Shown here in pieces: positions 9,833-18,056 of a stretch of DNA of 25,398 bases; the stretch's first letter is position 1, and every line of letters starts with the position of its first letter. The position numbers and the translations under genes are program-made. The notes below the pieces were generated by a model. It was not told the DNA's origin and did no database searches. It was given only the letters and a program-made list of their open reading frames with translations. This stretch comes from Eutypa lata (Eukaryota > Ascomycota > Sordariomycetes > Xylariales > Diatrypaceae). The stretch spans positions 1 through 25,398 of the forward strand of contig JAKULF010000026.1 of NCBI GenBank assembly GCA_022661535.1. The letters are read 5' to 3'.

Positions 9833-10205
9833 GCAGAAACTATGTAGGGTACGACTGTTCGTCGATTAAAAAGTTACATGAGCTGGGTTAAATACGTCGT
9901 GAGACAGTATGGTTTCTATCTTCTAGAGGGAATTAGAATATAATAAGGAATAACCTATGTACGAAAGGAACTTGGTATATTAATATATTAATATTGAAAT
10001 AGCATGATTATTAATCTCTGGTTTACCTGTTGTTTATATGTCCAAATATTAAATTATTAATGTATAATGTAAATTATACAGGACTATCCTACTTTCACTT
10101 GAGTAGTTATGATAGTATAGGCACGGCAGGAAAGCTATGTTAGTCAAAGATAAGTGCTGAAAGCATATAGGCACGAAGCTTACCTTAAGATATTTCTTAA
10201 ATATA
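9833..10205 (+). rRNA. rnl: rnl 3' terminal exon, about E. coli 2527 to the end
   Basis: Contains GGGTACGACTGTTCGTCG (A-loop region, about E. coli 2543-2559), GAGCTGGGTTAAATACGTCG and TGAGACAGTATGGTTTCTATC (split here; about 2585-2610), the sarcin-ricin-like TACGAAAGGAAC, and AAGATAAGTGCTGAAAGCAT near the 3' end. The end is placed where conservation stops (CCTTAAGATATTTCTTA) and is good to about 10 bases. It is followed by AT palindromes. Confidence 0.92.
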
Positions 10206-10366
10206 CGTAATATAATATTACGAACATAATTATAATTATAATATTGTTATTATAATTATAAATATTATGGAGATAGGCTTTATTTGTAAGAATCTAGAGA
10301 TTTTAAGGAATAAAGTACTAATTTTATAAATAACTGAATATTTTATTTATATCTTACATTTTTTTT
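10205..10366 (+). other. AT-rich palindromic spacer after rnl
   Basis: Contains a perfect palindrome CGTAATATAATATTACG (about 10205-10221) and an AT-only inverted repeat at about 10227-10267. These could mark 3' processing of the rRNA. No gene is seen. Confidence 0.4.
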
Positions 10367-10437
10367 GCCTGGTTAGCATAAAAGTAATGCAATTGTTTTG
10401 TAATCAATAGAAGCAAGTGCGATACTTGCACTGGGCT
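10367..10437 (+). tRNA. trnT: tRNA-Thr (UGU)
   Basis: Acceptor GCCTGGT pairs with ACTGGGC (two G-U pairs). D stem GCAT/ATGC; anticodon loop TTTGTAA gives UGU; T arm GCAAG-TGCGATA-CTTGC. The T loop TGCGATA is unusual. First gene of the conserved tRNA cluster after rnl. Confidence 0.93.
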
Positions 10438-10477
10438 GACTATATATTAGTAGTTTAAAGGCTACTAATGTCTTGAA

Positions 10478-10548
10478 GGATTAGTGGTCAAGTGGTACTA
10501 ATGGCTCTTTCAATGCCACTATCGCGGGTTCGAATCCCGTCTAATCTA
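10478..10548 (+). tRNA. trnE: tRNA-Glu (UUC)
   Basis: Acceptor GGATTAG pairs with CTAATCT. The anticodon arm GGCTCTTTCAATGCC has UUC, and the T arm CGGG-TTCGAAT-CCCG is canonical. Second gene of the cluster. The next expected gene, trnM, is displaced 2.3 kb by an insertion. Confidence 0.95.
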
Positions 10549-10823
10549 CCTCAGCTTATAGTGTATTATTGTATTGTATTAAACTTCATCTAAATATTTA
10601 TTTTATTTTTTAAAAATAAAGTAGATACTAAAAAAAAGTCTTGTTCATAAGCAGGTTTGGGAGGCGGAAGGTTTCGAACCAAGAATTTATAGTGATGGAG
10701 TTTTCCATTATTTGTAAAATTAATCTTGAATAAATATTCTTGATTATAAGGTAATAAAACTCTGTCATCCTTAACTATATTAAGGATTTTTTTTTACAAT
10801 AATTTAATTTTAATAAATATACA
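10549..10823 (+). other. spacer upstream of the nad4L-HEG fusion
   Basis: AT-rich, with one GC-richer patch (GGGAGGCGGAAGGTTTCGAACC, written here in part, about 10660-10680). Also a long-range complementarity around TGATGGAGTTTT (about 10693) and AAAACTCTGTCA (about 10758). No gene was identified. Part of it may be the transplanted leader of nad4L. Confidence 0.35.
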
Positions 10824-10892
10824 ATGAACATTACACTAATACTTTTTTTAATAGGAATCATAGGTTTTATATTAAATAGAAAAAATATTATA
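10824..10892 (+). pseudogene. nad4L N-terminal fragment, fused in frame to a HEG
   Basis: The first 23 codons read MNITLILFLIGIIGFILNRK then NII, which is the signature N-terminus of mitochondrial NADH dehydrogenase subunit 4L. The conserved continuation (LMLISIE.., the second and third membrane helices) is absent; instead the frame runs into unrelated sequence and then a LAGLIDADG protein. nad4L normally lies near nad5 in these genomes, so this is a transposed exon-1 fragment, probably mobilised with an intron or HEG from the real nad4L. Confidence 0.85.
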
Positions 10893-12559
10893 TCACATGC
10901 TAGAAAATTCTGGACATCGGAAAGTTATAACAGTGTAGACTTAATAGGTCCAGCCTTCAAGTTATTAAGTGAAGGTTTTTTTATTTTAACTCTAACTTTT
11001 TTATTGTCAAGGTTTATAGTTTCTGAATTCTTTGGTAGAGATGACAGCGTTAGCAGTTTTACAGGTAAATTGATTATAAAATATAATACAATAAAGTCAT
11101 TTACAGATGCAATTACTATTGGATTTAAGAGTAGGGTTATAAATAAATGTGTTTTATGCCCTAAATTTAATAATTTATTTAGTGTTGTTCATCCTTCATT
11201 AGTTCCATTATCACCTCTTTTTTTTGCGTTCCATAACTCTTCAGAGGCACGATTATTAAATTTCAGGTTATATTCTTCTATCTCTGGGGCGAAGGTAAGT
11301 TCTGAATTCCAACCTAAGGTTGGCTTAATTAAAGATTATGAAGATCCAGAATTAACTACAATTAAATTGCCTAATGGGCAACAAATAACCTTATCACTAG
11401 ATTTTATCGAATGATTTAGGGGGTTTACTGATGCTGAAGGTTGCTTTTTTTTTCTTAATTCTTCTCGTTCGAATTACAGGTTTAAATATAGTATTTGTCT
11501 ACATGTAGACGATGTTGCGCCATTGGAGTATATAAAAAATACTTTACAAATTGGTAGGGTAAATATCTATCCAAAACATAACATGGCTACTTTTAATATT
11601 AGTTCGCGAAAAGAAATCGAAATTATCTTGGCAATATTTTCGAAATACAGCTTAAATACTACAAAGCATCTTAATTTCTTAGCATTCAAACAAGCTTTTA
11701 CAATTTATATGGAAAATAATGAAGACCGTGACACAGTGAAACCTATTATTGATAGTATAAAGGATAATATGAATAAACTCAGAACTGATTACGGTATGCC
11801 TAATAATCATCAAGTTTTAGTTACGGAAGGTTGATTGCTCGGGTTTACCGAGGGTGACGGAAGCTTTCACTATTCTATTTCGAAGGAAATGTTTACGTTT
11901 TCTTTAGGCCAAAAAGACAATGAAGCATTGATGTATAATATAAAGGACTTTTTAGATTCAATAGCTATTCAGCAATCTTCGGGTACAGTCGATAGAAAGA
12001 CAGTAAATATTTACTCTACTAAACCGGGGTTTTTAAGTTTAGTTGTAAAAGATTTAAATTTTATAGAGTCTACCATCATTCCCTTATTTGATAAATTAAC
12101 TTGACATACCAAAAAGAATTAGATTATGAAGATTGAAAAGATATTATTGAGTTACGAAAAAATGGGGTTCATTATTTACCTGAAGGTGAAGCTTTAATAA
12201 TACGTATTGCACGTCAAATGAATAAACATCGTTTATCTAATTCGGATGCACCGAGAATTGACAGAACCCTCCTTAAAGCAGAGATCTATAAATTATTGAG
12301 TGAACCATCAAACTATGTATCTAAAAATGGAAAGGCTTGAATTATTTCTTTAAATAGATTTAAATTAGATACTAAAGCAAAAGCTGTTCAATTAGTTGAA
12401 ATGTCTAGTGGCAATGTTTTAAAAATCTTTAAAACCCAAACAGATTGTGCAGATTTTTTTAATATATCTGAAACTGCAATTCGGAAAAGGTTAAAAAAGG
12501 AAACTCAATTTGAATTTAAAGGTTTAGCAGTGTATCTTAGAAGGGTGAATAGTAATTAA
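10824..12559 (+). CDS. LAGLIDADG endonuclease with nad4L-derived start, between trnE and trnM (late frameshift)
   Basis: One frame (TGA as Trp) is open from ATG 10824 to TAG 12122. Codons 1-23 are nad4L. About 170 codons of unknown origin follow, including a hydrophobic stretch (EGFFILTLTFLLSRFIVSEF). Then come motif 1 IEWFRGFTDAEGCFFF (about 11400-11450), the middle part (NTTKHLNFLAFKQAFTIY) and motif 2 WLLGFTEGDGSFHY (about 11832-11870). One missing base near 12112-12117 shifts the rest, which resumes as KELDYEDWKDIIELRKNG and continues to TAA 12559. It contains LPEGEALIIRIARQMNKHRL and a C-terminal helix-turn-helix-like segment (CADFFNISETAIRKRLKKE). Both acidic motif residues are intact, so cleavage activity could remain even if the tail is lost. 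Confidence 0.82.
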
Positions 12560-12878
12560 TGTTTTAGGTTAGACTTAAAAACTGCAGCATACCGTTTACC
12601 TTTAATCGTTTATTACTAATACGAAGGATAATAAACCTCCTAATTTATTCAAGTTTTACTAGTATTAAGAGGCTCTACCTATTAAAAGTAAAGATTAAAA
12701 AGGATAAAAAAAAGATTACAGCAAGCTCTTGTTTTATTAATAATTTTTATTTTGTTTAATGTTATATAATAGTAATCAGAATTGATTAATCAAGAGATAA
12801 ATAAAGCATTTCAATTTAATTGCCTCCGATATATGTGTCGGTTAAATTATTCTTAAATTAAAAATTTTTTTAAATTTA
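12560..12878 (+). other. AT-rich spacer with a hairpin
   Basis: No gene found. A hairpin GTTTATTA (12608-12615) with TAATAAAC (12629-12636) is visible. No group I core could be recognised here, so the HEG upstream is not obviously inside a complete intron. Confidence 0.4.
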
Positions 12879-12949
12879 TGCGGATTAGTGTAATAGTAAC
12901 ATATTTGACTCATGATCAAATGATAAGGGTGCAAGTCCTTTGTCCGCAT
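12879..12949 (+). tRNA. trnM: tRNA-Met (CAU), first copy
   Basis: Acceptor TGCGGAT/GTCCGCA, D stem GTGT/ACAT, anticodon arm TTTGA-CTCATGA-TCAAA with CAU, T arm AAGGG-TGCAAGT-CCTTT. Third gene of the cluster. Initiator or elongator status cannot be decided here. Confidence 0.94.
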
Positions 12950-13132
12950 ACAGGAAAGTTAGGGAAGCGATAGATATTTTTTTTTTGAGATATCATCGTG
13001 TAAGTGTAATTCACTTTCTGACTCTAATGACTATAAGTAAACTTAATATACTTAATAATCTTACTGTCAGATGCGCCTTTAAGTTCTTTAATAAATAATT
13101 TTAGATTAGGATCGCTTTTAAGACGTTTTTAA

Positions 13133-13205
13133 GAGGCTATAACTTAATTGGTAAAGTGAGCTGCTCATGACAGCTTTGATGAGTGTTCAAGTCACTTTAG
13201 CCTTA
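13133..13205 (+). tRNA. trnM: tRNA-Met (CAU), second copy
   Basis: Acceptor GAGGCTA/TAGCCTT, D stem ACTT/AAGT, anticodon arm AGCTG-CTCATGA-CAGCT with CAU, T arm GAGTG-TTCAAGT-CACTT. It directly abuts trnL; no spacer base lies between them. Confidence 0.94.
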
Positions 13206-13288
13206 ATCCGAGTGCTGGAATAGGTAGACAGTGCAAACTTAAGCTTTGTTGATGAATAATCGTGGACGTTCAAGTCGTCTCTCGGATA
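13206..13288 (+). tRNA. trnL: tRNA-Leu (UAA)
   Basis: Perfect 7-bp acceptor ATCCGAG/CTCGGAT, anticodon arm GCAAA-CTTAAGC-TTTGT with UAA, and a long variable arm (class II tRNA), 83 nt. Confidence 0.95.
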
Positions 13289-13632
13289 GCTTTATCACTA
13301 TTATCGAACATAATGACAAGATAAGAATAATAAGGGTATTATCACCAGTATAAAGATATAATGAGTAGATCTAAATTCTTACACTTGAAAGTAGCTATGT
13401 TTATAGGAAAACATAGATAAAGGGATATTAATATAACTTATGATTCGTCAAACCAATGCCCTAAAGGGGGGACTAGTCTTAGATACTACTTAACTAAATC
13501 AGTTCTATATGCAATAAAGTTAATGAATAAAGATTGTTTAATTATAATTCTGGTATAACCAACCAAAGCTTGAAGGGTTTAGGTTATAATTATAAATTTA
13601 AGAATAGATTTAATATAATTTATGATTAGGTT
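13289..13632 (+). other. spacer with small hairpins
   Basis: No gene is recognised. An 8-bp hairpin CTATGTTT (13395-13402) with AAACATAG (13409-13416) and AT-rich inverted sequence around 13540-13600 are present. It precedes the split tRNA half. Confidence 0.4.
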
Positions 13633-13658
13633 GGGGGTATAGTTTAGTATGGTAAAAC
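13633..13658 (+). pseudogene. 5' half of a split tRNA-Ala-like gene
   Basis: GGGGGTA (acceptor) - TA - GTTT..AAAC (D arm) is a clean tRNA 5' half, ending before the anticodon arm. Its acceptor strand pairs at all seven positions with TATCTCC at 15846-15852. The GGGGGTATAG start is typical of tRNA-Ala, and the position (after trnL) is where trnA belongs in this cluster. HEG-like sequence follows immediately. The anticodon is missing, so the identity is inferred. Confidence 0.8.
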
Positions 13659-13696
13659 TTAAAGCTAGGATGAATAGAGGAAGATTAGAAGAGTAG
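13656..13696 (+). pseudogene. C-terminal scrap of a LAGLIDADG endonuclease
   Basis: Right at the end of the tRNA half the frame KLKARMNRGRLEE with TAG appears. This is the usual tail of mitochondrial LAGLIDADG proteins (compare IKSGMNRGREL at the window start). Nothing else of that HEG is visible. It suggests an older HEG sat at this site or that the insertion boundary lies in its last codons. Confidence 0.6.
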
Positions 13697-13861
13697 AAAA
13701 TTTAGGTAACCTTCAAATTTTAACAATAAGCTTTCTAAAAAACGGCTTAATTTGAGGTTTAAAACAGGATTCCTGTCTTACTTGTATAAAAAGAGATAAA
13801 CTAAAAATTTATAGTGATAGAAATTTTATTAAATAAATATAACAACTGTCAATAAGGGAAA

Positions 13862-13935
13862 GGGATCATAGTTTCAATCAGGTAAAACGGTAATTTTGCA
13901 TGTTATTTTTGTCAGTTCAAGTCTGGCTGATTCCA
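13862..13935 (+). tRNA. trnA: tRNA-Ala (UGC), intact, inside the split-tRNA insertion
   Basis: Acceptor GGGATCA/TGATTCC, D arm GTTT..AAAC, anticodon arm GTAAT-TTTGCAT-GTTAT with UGC, T arm GTCAG-TTCAAGT-CTGGC. It lies between the two halves of the disrupted tRNA-Ala-like gene and differs from it in the acceptor and T stems. It is therefore not a simple duplicate and may be a donor copy that came with the insertion. It is the only complete trnA seen in the window. Confidence 0.93.
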
Positions 13936-14085
13936 AATATAGAGAAGTATGTCTCTTTTTTAGATTACACTAAATCTGGTAAGCTTTATAAAAATAAATA
14001 TTATTTTTATAAAAAAGAATATTTAAATTAAGTAGTATAAACCTTAAATAGAGATTTAACCATTAGGAAAACTAAGAATTGATAG

Positions 14086-14139
14086 AGATGTAGCTATTAG
14101 AAAATTTCGGTAATAATTCTTTTTCTAATCGCTACATCT
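14086..14139 (+). repeat. 19-bp inverted repeat (stem-loop)
   Basis: AGATGTAGC-T-ATTAGAAAA (14086-14104) is the reverse complement of 14121-14139 except for one mismatch, with a 16-nt loop. This is far stronger than background AT pairing. It could be a processing signal or a hairpin of a mobile element; no function can be assigned. Confidence 0.8.
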
Positions 14140-14182
14140 TTTAATAACTATAAAAATGAGTAAATATTTATTAATTAAAAGA

Positions 14183-14285
14183 TTTTTGAATGCCGTCATT
14201 TGAGACGAGATGTGTATACTATTAAAATTAAGATTTTTTACCTTTATTTTCATAAATAGCAGATTATTAGCTTTTATAGATTGTA
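14183..14285 (+). pseudogene. decayed fragment of nad2 5' coding region
   Basis: TTTTTGAATGCCGTCATTTG and AGACGAGATGTGTATACT match the nad2 stretch that encodes [12 protein letters not shown] (18124-18160) with a few small gaps. Further on, AATAGCAGATTATTAGCTTT resembles nad2 AATAGCCATTATTGCTTT. Frameshifts make it non-coding. It lies in the insertion that splits the tRNA-Ala-like gene, about 4 kb upstream of nad2. Confidence 0.72.
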
Positions 14286-14497
14286 AACATTTAATTATAG
14301 CTCTTTCCATCAGCTATATCCGACAAAACACTTATTTCCAACATTAATCTTAATTTTATTACAGATAAAATTAACAGATTAATGGTTTTTACTACTTATA
14401 TTATTGACTCATTATTAGCTACTCCGCAGTCTAGAGATTGGAGACTAGGGATTGAAGGCTTCGCCTTGCACAAAGACGAAGAATTTAAATAGGTTAT

Positions 14498-15844
14498 ATG
14501 GTACCGGCAATACCTAGGTTTTATTCTACGAGCAGAAAAAGTAACTTGAATTCAAATATTTATTTTATAAGTATTAACGGGATGCCTTTACCTGTTACCT
14601 CTAAAAGGGCTCAGGTTAAATATTATAGCTCAATTGTTACTACAAATAATCTTAACCTAACTTCTGATTTCATAGAGTGGTTTAGAGGTTTCGTAGATGC
14701 TGAAGGATTATTCAGTATCGGTAATAAATCAAATAACAGTTTCAATTTTAAATTTTCCATCGAAGTTCATAAAGATGATATAGAAGCATTAAAATATATT
14801 CAAAGTGTATTAGGATTTGGGACTGTGAAGTTAACTAGAGCTAATGCAGTTATTTACAATGTTATAAGCAAAGACGATCTTAGGGTAATAATTGACTTAT
14901 TTTCTAAATTCCCTTTAAATACTACAAAGCACCTTAATTTCTTAGACTTTGTAAAGGCCTTTAATCTTTATTTTTCAACGAACCACCAAGAGTCTCGTAT
15001 TATTAATAAACCTTTAATAGATAATATAAAAAATAACATGAACTCTAAAAGAAGTGATTTTATTTTTCCTAAAGATCATAAAGTGATAATTAATGATAAT
15101 TGGTTACTAGGTTTTGTGGAAGGAGATGGGTCATTTTTTTTTAATCTTACTAATAAAACTTTAGTATTTTCTATAAAACAGAAAGGAAATTACGAGCTAA
15201 TCCTTGCAATAAAAGAATACTTAGATTTGTTAGCTAAAAATAAAGATATTTTAAGTAAAGTTAAGATTTACACTAACAAGGATGGGTTTGAGTTAGTGTT
15301 GTCAGACTTAAAATTCATTGATCAAATAATCTTGCCTCTTTTAAATCCTTTATCTTGACATAGTAAGAAATTTTTAGATTATAAGGACTGAAAATTTATA
15401 TTAAAAATGTTACAAAAAGGATTCCATTATCTTCCAGAAGGTTTGGCTTTAATTAAACGGATTGCTAGTCAAATGAATAATAACCGGTTAGGACGTCCTA
15501 AAATTATAACTGAGAACGAATGTAATTTACTTCATACTGAAATAGATAAATTTTTATTGGAAAATCCTTCTAATTATGAATACATAGAGGGTAGAACATA
15601 TATCAAATCTTTAAATAGATTCAGAATAGAAAGGTTAGATGTGGAACTAGTGGAACTCTCTTTTAATAAAGTAATTGCTTCATTTAGTTCAATTACAGAG
15701 TGTGCCAAATTTTTAGGTTTAGGTAGACCTGTGACTACTGAAAGAGTTCGTTCAAATCATCGGTTTTTATTTAAGGAAAATTTAGTTTTCTTGCGTTATT
15801 CTCCGGTTCTAATGGAAAACCTAGATCTTAGGTTCGAATCCTAA
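14498..15844 (+). CDS. intact LAGLIDADG endonuclease in the trn cluster
   Basis: Open for 448 codons with TGA as Trp. ATG 14498 begins MVPAIPRFYSTSRKS, an N-terminal part of unknown origin. Motif 1 is IEWFRGFVDAEGLFSIG (about residues 61-77) and motif 2 is NWLLGFVEGDGSFFF (about 200-215), both with catalytic acids. The C-terminal region has DYKDWKFILKMLQKG, LPEGLALIKRIASQMNNNRL and a helix-turn-helix-like end (ECAKFLGLGRPVTTERV), as in the rnl intron 2 HEG. Its last codons (LDLRFES) run into the T arm of the 3' tRNA half. No group I core was found around it, so it behaves like a free-standing HEG. Being undamaged, it is a good candidate for a recently active element. Confidence 0.88.
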
Positions 15845-15853
15845 TATCTCCAT
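15824..15853 (+). pseudogene. 3' half of the split tRNA-Ala-like gene
   Basis: TTAGG-TTCGAAT-CCTAA is a perfect T arm, followed by acceptor strand TATCTCC and discriminator A. Its acceptor pairs completely with GGGGGTA at 13633. It overlaps the last codons and stop of the HEG. The anticodon arm is absent on both sides, so a working tRNA would require the missing part. Confidence 0.8.
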
Positions 15854-15910
15854 ATAAATAGTATAATTTACTATATTTTTAATTATAGTTAAAATATAGG
15901 TTTTTCATAA

Positions 15911-15983
15911 GCTTAAGAAGCTCAATTGGTTGAGCAGAGAATTGAAGCTTCTTTGGTTGTAGGTTCGAGTCCTACCTTAAGCA
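15911..15983 (+). tRNA. trnF: tRNA-Phe (GAA)
   Basis: Perfect acceptor GCTTAAG/CTTAAGC, D stem GCTC/GAGC, anticodon arm GAGAA-TTGAAGC-TTCTT with GAA, T arm GTAGG-TTCGAGT-CCTAC. Abuts the next tRNA directly. Confidence 0.96.
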
Positions 15984-16065
15984 ATAGGTATGTTGGAATT
16001 GGTAGACAAGTTCCACTTAGGATGGAAAGGATAAAACCGTACAAGTTCAAGTCTTGTTACCTATA
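15984..16065 (+). tRNA. trnL: tRNA-Leu (UAG)
   Basis: Acceptor ATAGGTA/TACCTAT, anticodon arm TTCCA-CTTAGGA-TGGAA with UAG, long variable arm, T arm ACAAG-TTCAAGT-CTTGT. 82 nt, class II. Confidence 0.95.
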
Positions 16066-16069
16066 GTAT

Positions 16070-16081
16070 ATATCTCGTGGA
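16070..16081 (+). repeat. partial copy of the trnQ 5' end
   Basis: ATATCTCGTGGA is identical to the start of trnQ (17735-17746) and stands exactly where trnQ should follow trnL. The match stops in the D arm. A HEG-bearing segment of about 1.65 kb separates it from the complete trnQ. A 12-base match alone could be chance, but its position supports disruption of the original gene. Confidence 0.6.
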
Positions 16082-16126
16082 TTGCATTCACACCACTAGC
16101 TTTTTATCTATAACCTATTTCAGACC

Positions 16127-17552
16127 GTGGTATCTATGCCCTTTAGTGGACGTTCTGTCCTTGGCCCTGCTCAAAAAGGTGAGCATCCAAACAGTAGCCA
16201 AATAGAATGGCGGTTTGTGGGAACCCGCAAATTTACCAGGGAGATTAAGCAAGCTGTGATATCAGCATTAGTATTTTTAACCAACATGAACATGAACAAA
16301 TTTCATAGAACTAAATTTTTAGCAGTTAACTTTTTAGGTTTTAGAAGTTTATCATCATATTCTTCTAATTTAAATAAGAATGAAGCTGAACTATTTAAAG
16401 ATGAGTTTACCTTAGAGAATTTCTATGATTGATTTAGAGGGTTTACAGACGCTGAAGGTTGTTTCTCTATAACTCATTTAAGAGATAAATTTTGAAGATT
16501 TAGTTTTGAAATAAAACTTCACATAGATGACGCAAATATGCTCTATTTTATTCAGAATACTTTAGGGATAGGGAAAGTTTATATATCTGGAACAACATGC
16601 AGATTTATGGTATCCAAACAGTCAGAAGTGCAAAAAATTATAGAGATTTTCACCAAATACCCTCTTAATTCAAGCAAAAGATTAAATTTTTTACTTGAAG
16701 CTTTTAAATTATACACCAAAGAAGGGGATAATTCAGCCGAGTCAACTTTTAATAAGATCGAGACACTTAAAGCGAGATGAATACTAAGAGAACCAATTGA
16801 ACTTCCGGAAGCTCGCCACCCATATAATTAACATTACTAATTACTGATTTTTAGGTTTCGTAGAAGGAGATGGATCATGAAGTGTGGATAAGAAAATTAC
16901 CTTTTAAGTTTCTCAATTGCGCAATCATCTAAAGATTTAGAGTTAATGGAGGCTATTAAGAATTACTTAAATAACCTAAATAGCCATTTCAACGATGTAG
17001 TGAGTTTGGTTAGACACAAAAACAACAAAAGGGTTAATCAATCAGATATGATTAATTTAATTGTAACTAAAACTGAGTTTATCGATCAAATACTTGTTCC
17101 TTTCTTTCAGAAGATGATTTGACTAAGTAAAAAGAAATGGACTTCGCTGATTGGGTATCTATTTTAGAATTAAAAAAATTAGGGCTACATCACACAGAAG
17201 AAGGAGTGGTAATGATTAACCGTATTATAAATCGATGAACAATAATAGATTATCCTCGAGCTCCAGCCCTCAGGTTGACCGGGATTTGTAACTATGCGAC
17301 CTAAAGGTAATGTTAGAAGGCGGTTCTAATTATGAATTCAAACCTAATGGACAAATAGTTATTAAGTCTACTGGTAAATTCTTAAAAAAAGGTGCCCCTA
17401 TTGGAGTTCTAGTTTTAGATGAAAACGGGGATATTCTTAATAAATTTGAGTCTATAAATACATGTGGTGCTTATTTAGGTGTATCACATCATACCTTTAG
17501 AAGTAGATTTCATGACGGTAAATCTATCAAGTTTAACTCAAGATTAGTGTAG
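16127..17552 (+). pseudogene. decayed LAGLIDADG endonuclease inserted at trnQ
   Basis: ATG 16127 begins an N-terminal part of unknown origin (MVSMPFSGRSVLGPAQKG). Then comes motif 1 YDWFRGFTDAEGCFSI (about 16424-16470), and a frame open with TGA as Trp to 16831; near 16690 the usual NFLDF is shortened to NFLLEAF. The second half is broken: motif 2 is visible as LGFVEGDGSW (about 16850-16880) followed by a TAA. Pieces LMEAIKNYLNNLN and HTEEGVVMINRII appear in different frames. The last part (17310-17552) carries the helix-turn-helix-like end (CGAYLGVSHHTFRSRF). Same protein family as the two other HEGs in the cluster. Confidence 0.82.
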
Positions 17553-17735
17553 GTTAAACCAAAGTAGCTAACATTGATTAATTCTTAGTAGTTTGCGTTG
17601 CAGCTAGCCTCTGATTTAGCAGTCTAATTTTGTTTCCTTTATAAATATGTAGCTATAATTTTAACTATAAATTTAACTATAACTATACAACAGGTTATAT
17701 TCTTATTCGAAAAAGATATAATAATATAACCTACA

Positions 17736-17809
17736 TATCTCGTGGACTAATCGGGTAAGTCATAAATTTTTGGTATTTACTATTGGGTGTTCGAATCACC
17801 TCGAGATAA
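17736..17809 (+). tRNA. trnQ: tRNA-Gln (UUG)
   Basis: Acceptor TATCTCG/CGAGATA, anticodon arm TAAAT-TTTTGGT-ATTTA with UUG, T loop TTCGAAT. Complete gene located just after the HEG insertion; its first bases are repeated before the insertion. Confidence 0.94.
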
Positions 17810-17816
17810 TTAGTAA

Positions 17817-17891
17817 GGTAAATATAACTCAATAGGTAGAGTGGCTGTATGTGGCTCAGTATGTTCTTGGTTCAAGTCCAGGTATTTACCC
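17817..17891 (+). tRNA. trnH: tRNA-His (GUG)
   Basis: Acceptor GGTAAAT/ATTTACC, D stem ACTC/GAGT, anticodon loop ATGTGGC with GUG (one mismatch at the base of the loop), T arm CTTGG-TTCAAGT-CCAGG. Confidence 0.93.
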
Positions 17892-17955
17892 ATATGATTA
17901 TATATAATATACATTAATACAGATCTATATAAATTAAAAATGAATAAAGCTAGGT

Positions 17956-17979
17956 GCAGGGAGTAGCTCCCTTATTTTT
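17956..17979 (+). other. small GC hairpin followed by a T run, between trnH and trnM
   Basis: GGGAG-TAG-CTCCC followed by TTATTTTTT. It resembles a bacterial terminator in form, but mitochondrial transcription does not use such signals; more likely a small GC cluster. Confidence 0.4.
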
Positions 17980-17983
17980 TATT

Positions 17984-18056
17984 ATCAGGGTAGTTTAATA
18001 GGTTAAAACCTTAATTTCATGCATTAAAGATGAGAATTCGAGTTTCTCTCCTGGTT
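17984..18056 (+). tRNA. trnM: tRNA-Met (CAU), third copy
   Basis: Acceptor ATCAGGG/TCCTGGT, D stem GTTT/AAAC, anticodon arm TTAAT-TTCATGC-ATTAA with CAU, T arm GAGAA-TTCGAGT-TTCTC. It ends the cluster and lies 36 nt before the nad2 start, as usual in Sordariomycetes. Confidence 0.93.

Larger units (their letters stand above)
13936..14497 (+). other. insertion DNA with hairpin and a gene fragment, upstream of HEG
   Basis: Non-coding as far as can be seen. Contains a strong hairpin (14086-14139) and a piece of nad2-like sequence (14183-14285). A GC-richer segment near 14430-14480 precedes the HEG start. The minus-strand reading frame here has no recognisable family features. Confidence 0.5.

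Noticed and set aside
10660..10690. T-arm-like sequence GGTTTCGAACC, considered as part of a minus-strand tRNA.
   Set aside because: No matching acceptor or anticodon arm exists on either side; the core is simply a short palindrome.
12950..13020. Possible extra tRNA between the two trnM genes (CAGGAAAG..CTTTCTG ends, GATAT..ATATC stem).
   Set aside because: The acceptor pairs only with a bulge, the central loop is a long T run and no normal D or T arm can be drawn. The conserved gene order does not call for another tRNA here.
17956..17979. GC hairpin plus T run as a transcription terminator.
   Set aside because: Rho-independent termination is not a feature of fungal mitochondrial transcription, and the flanking tRNA genes are processed from long transcripts.
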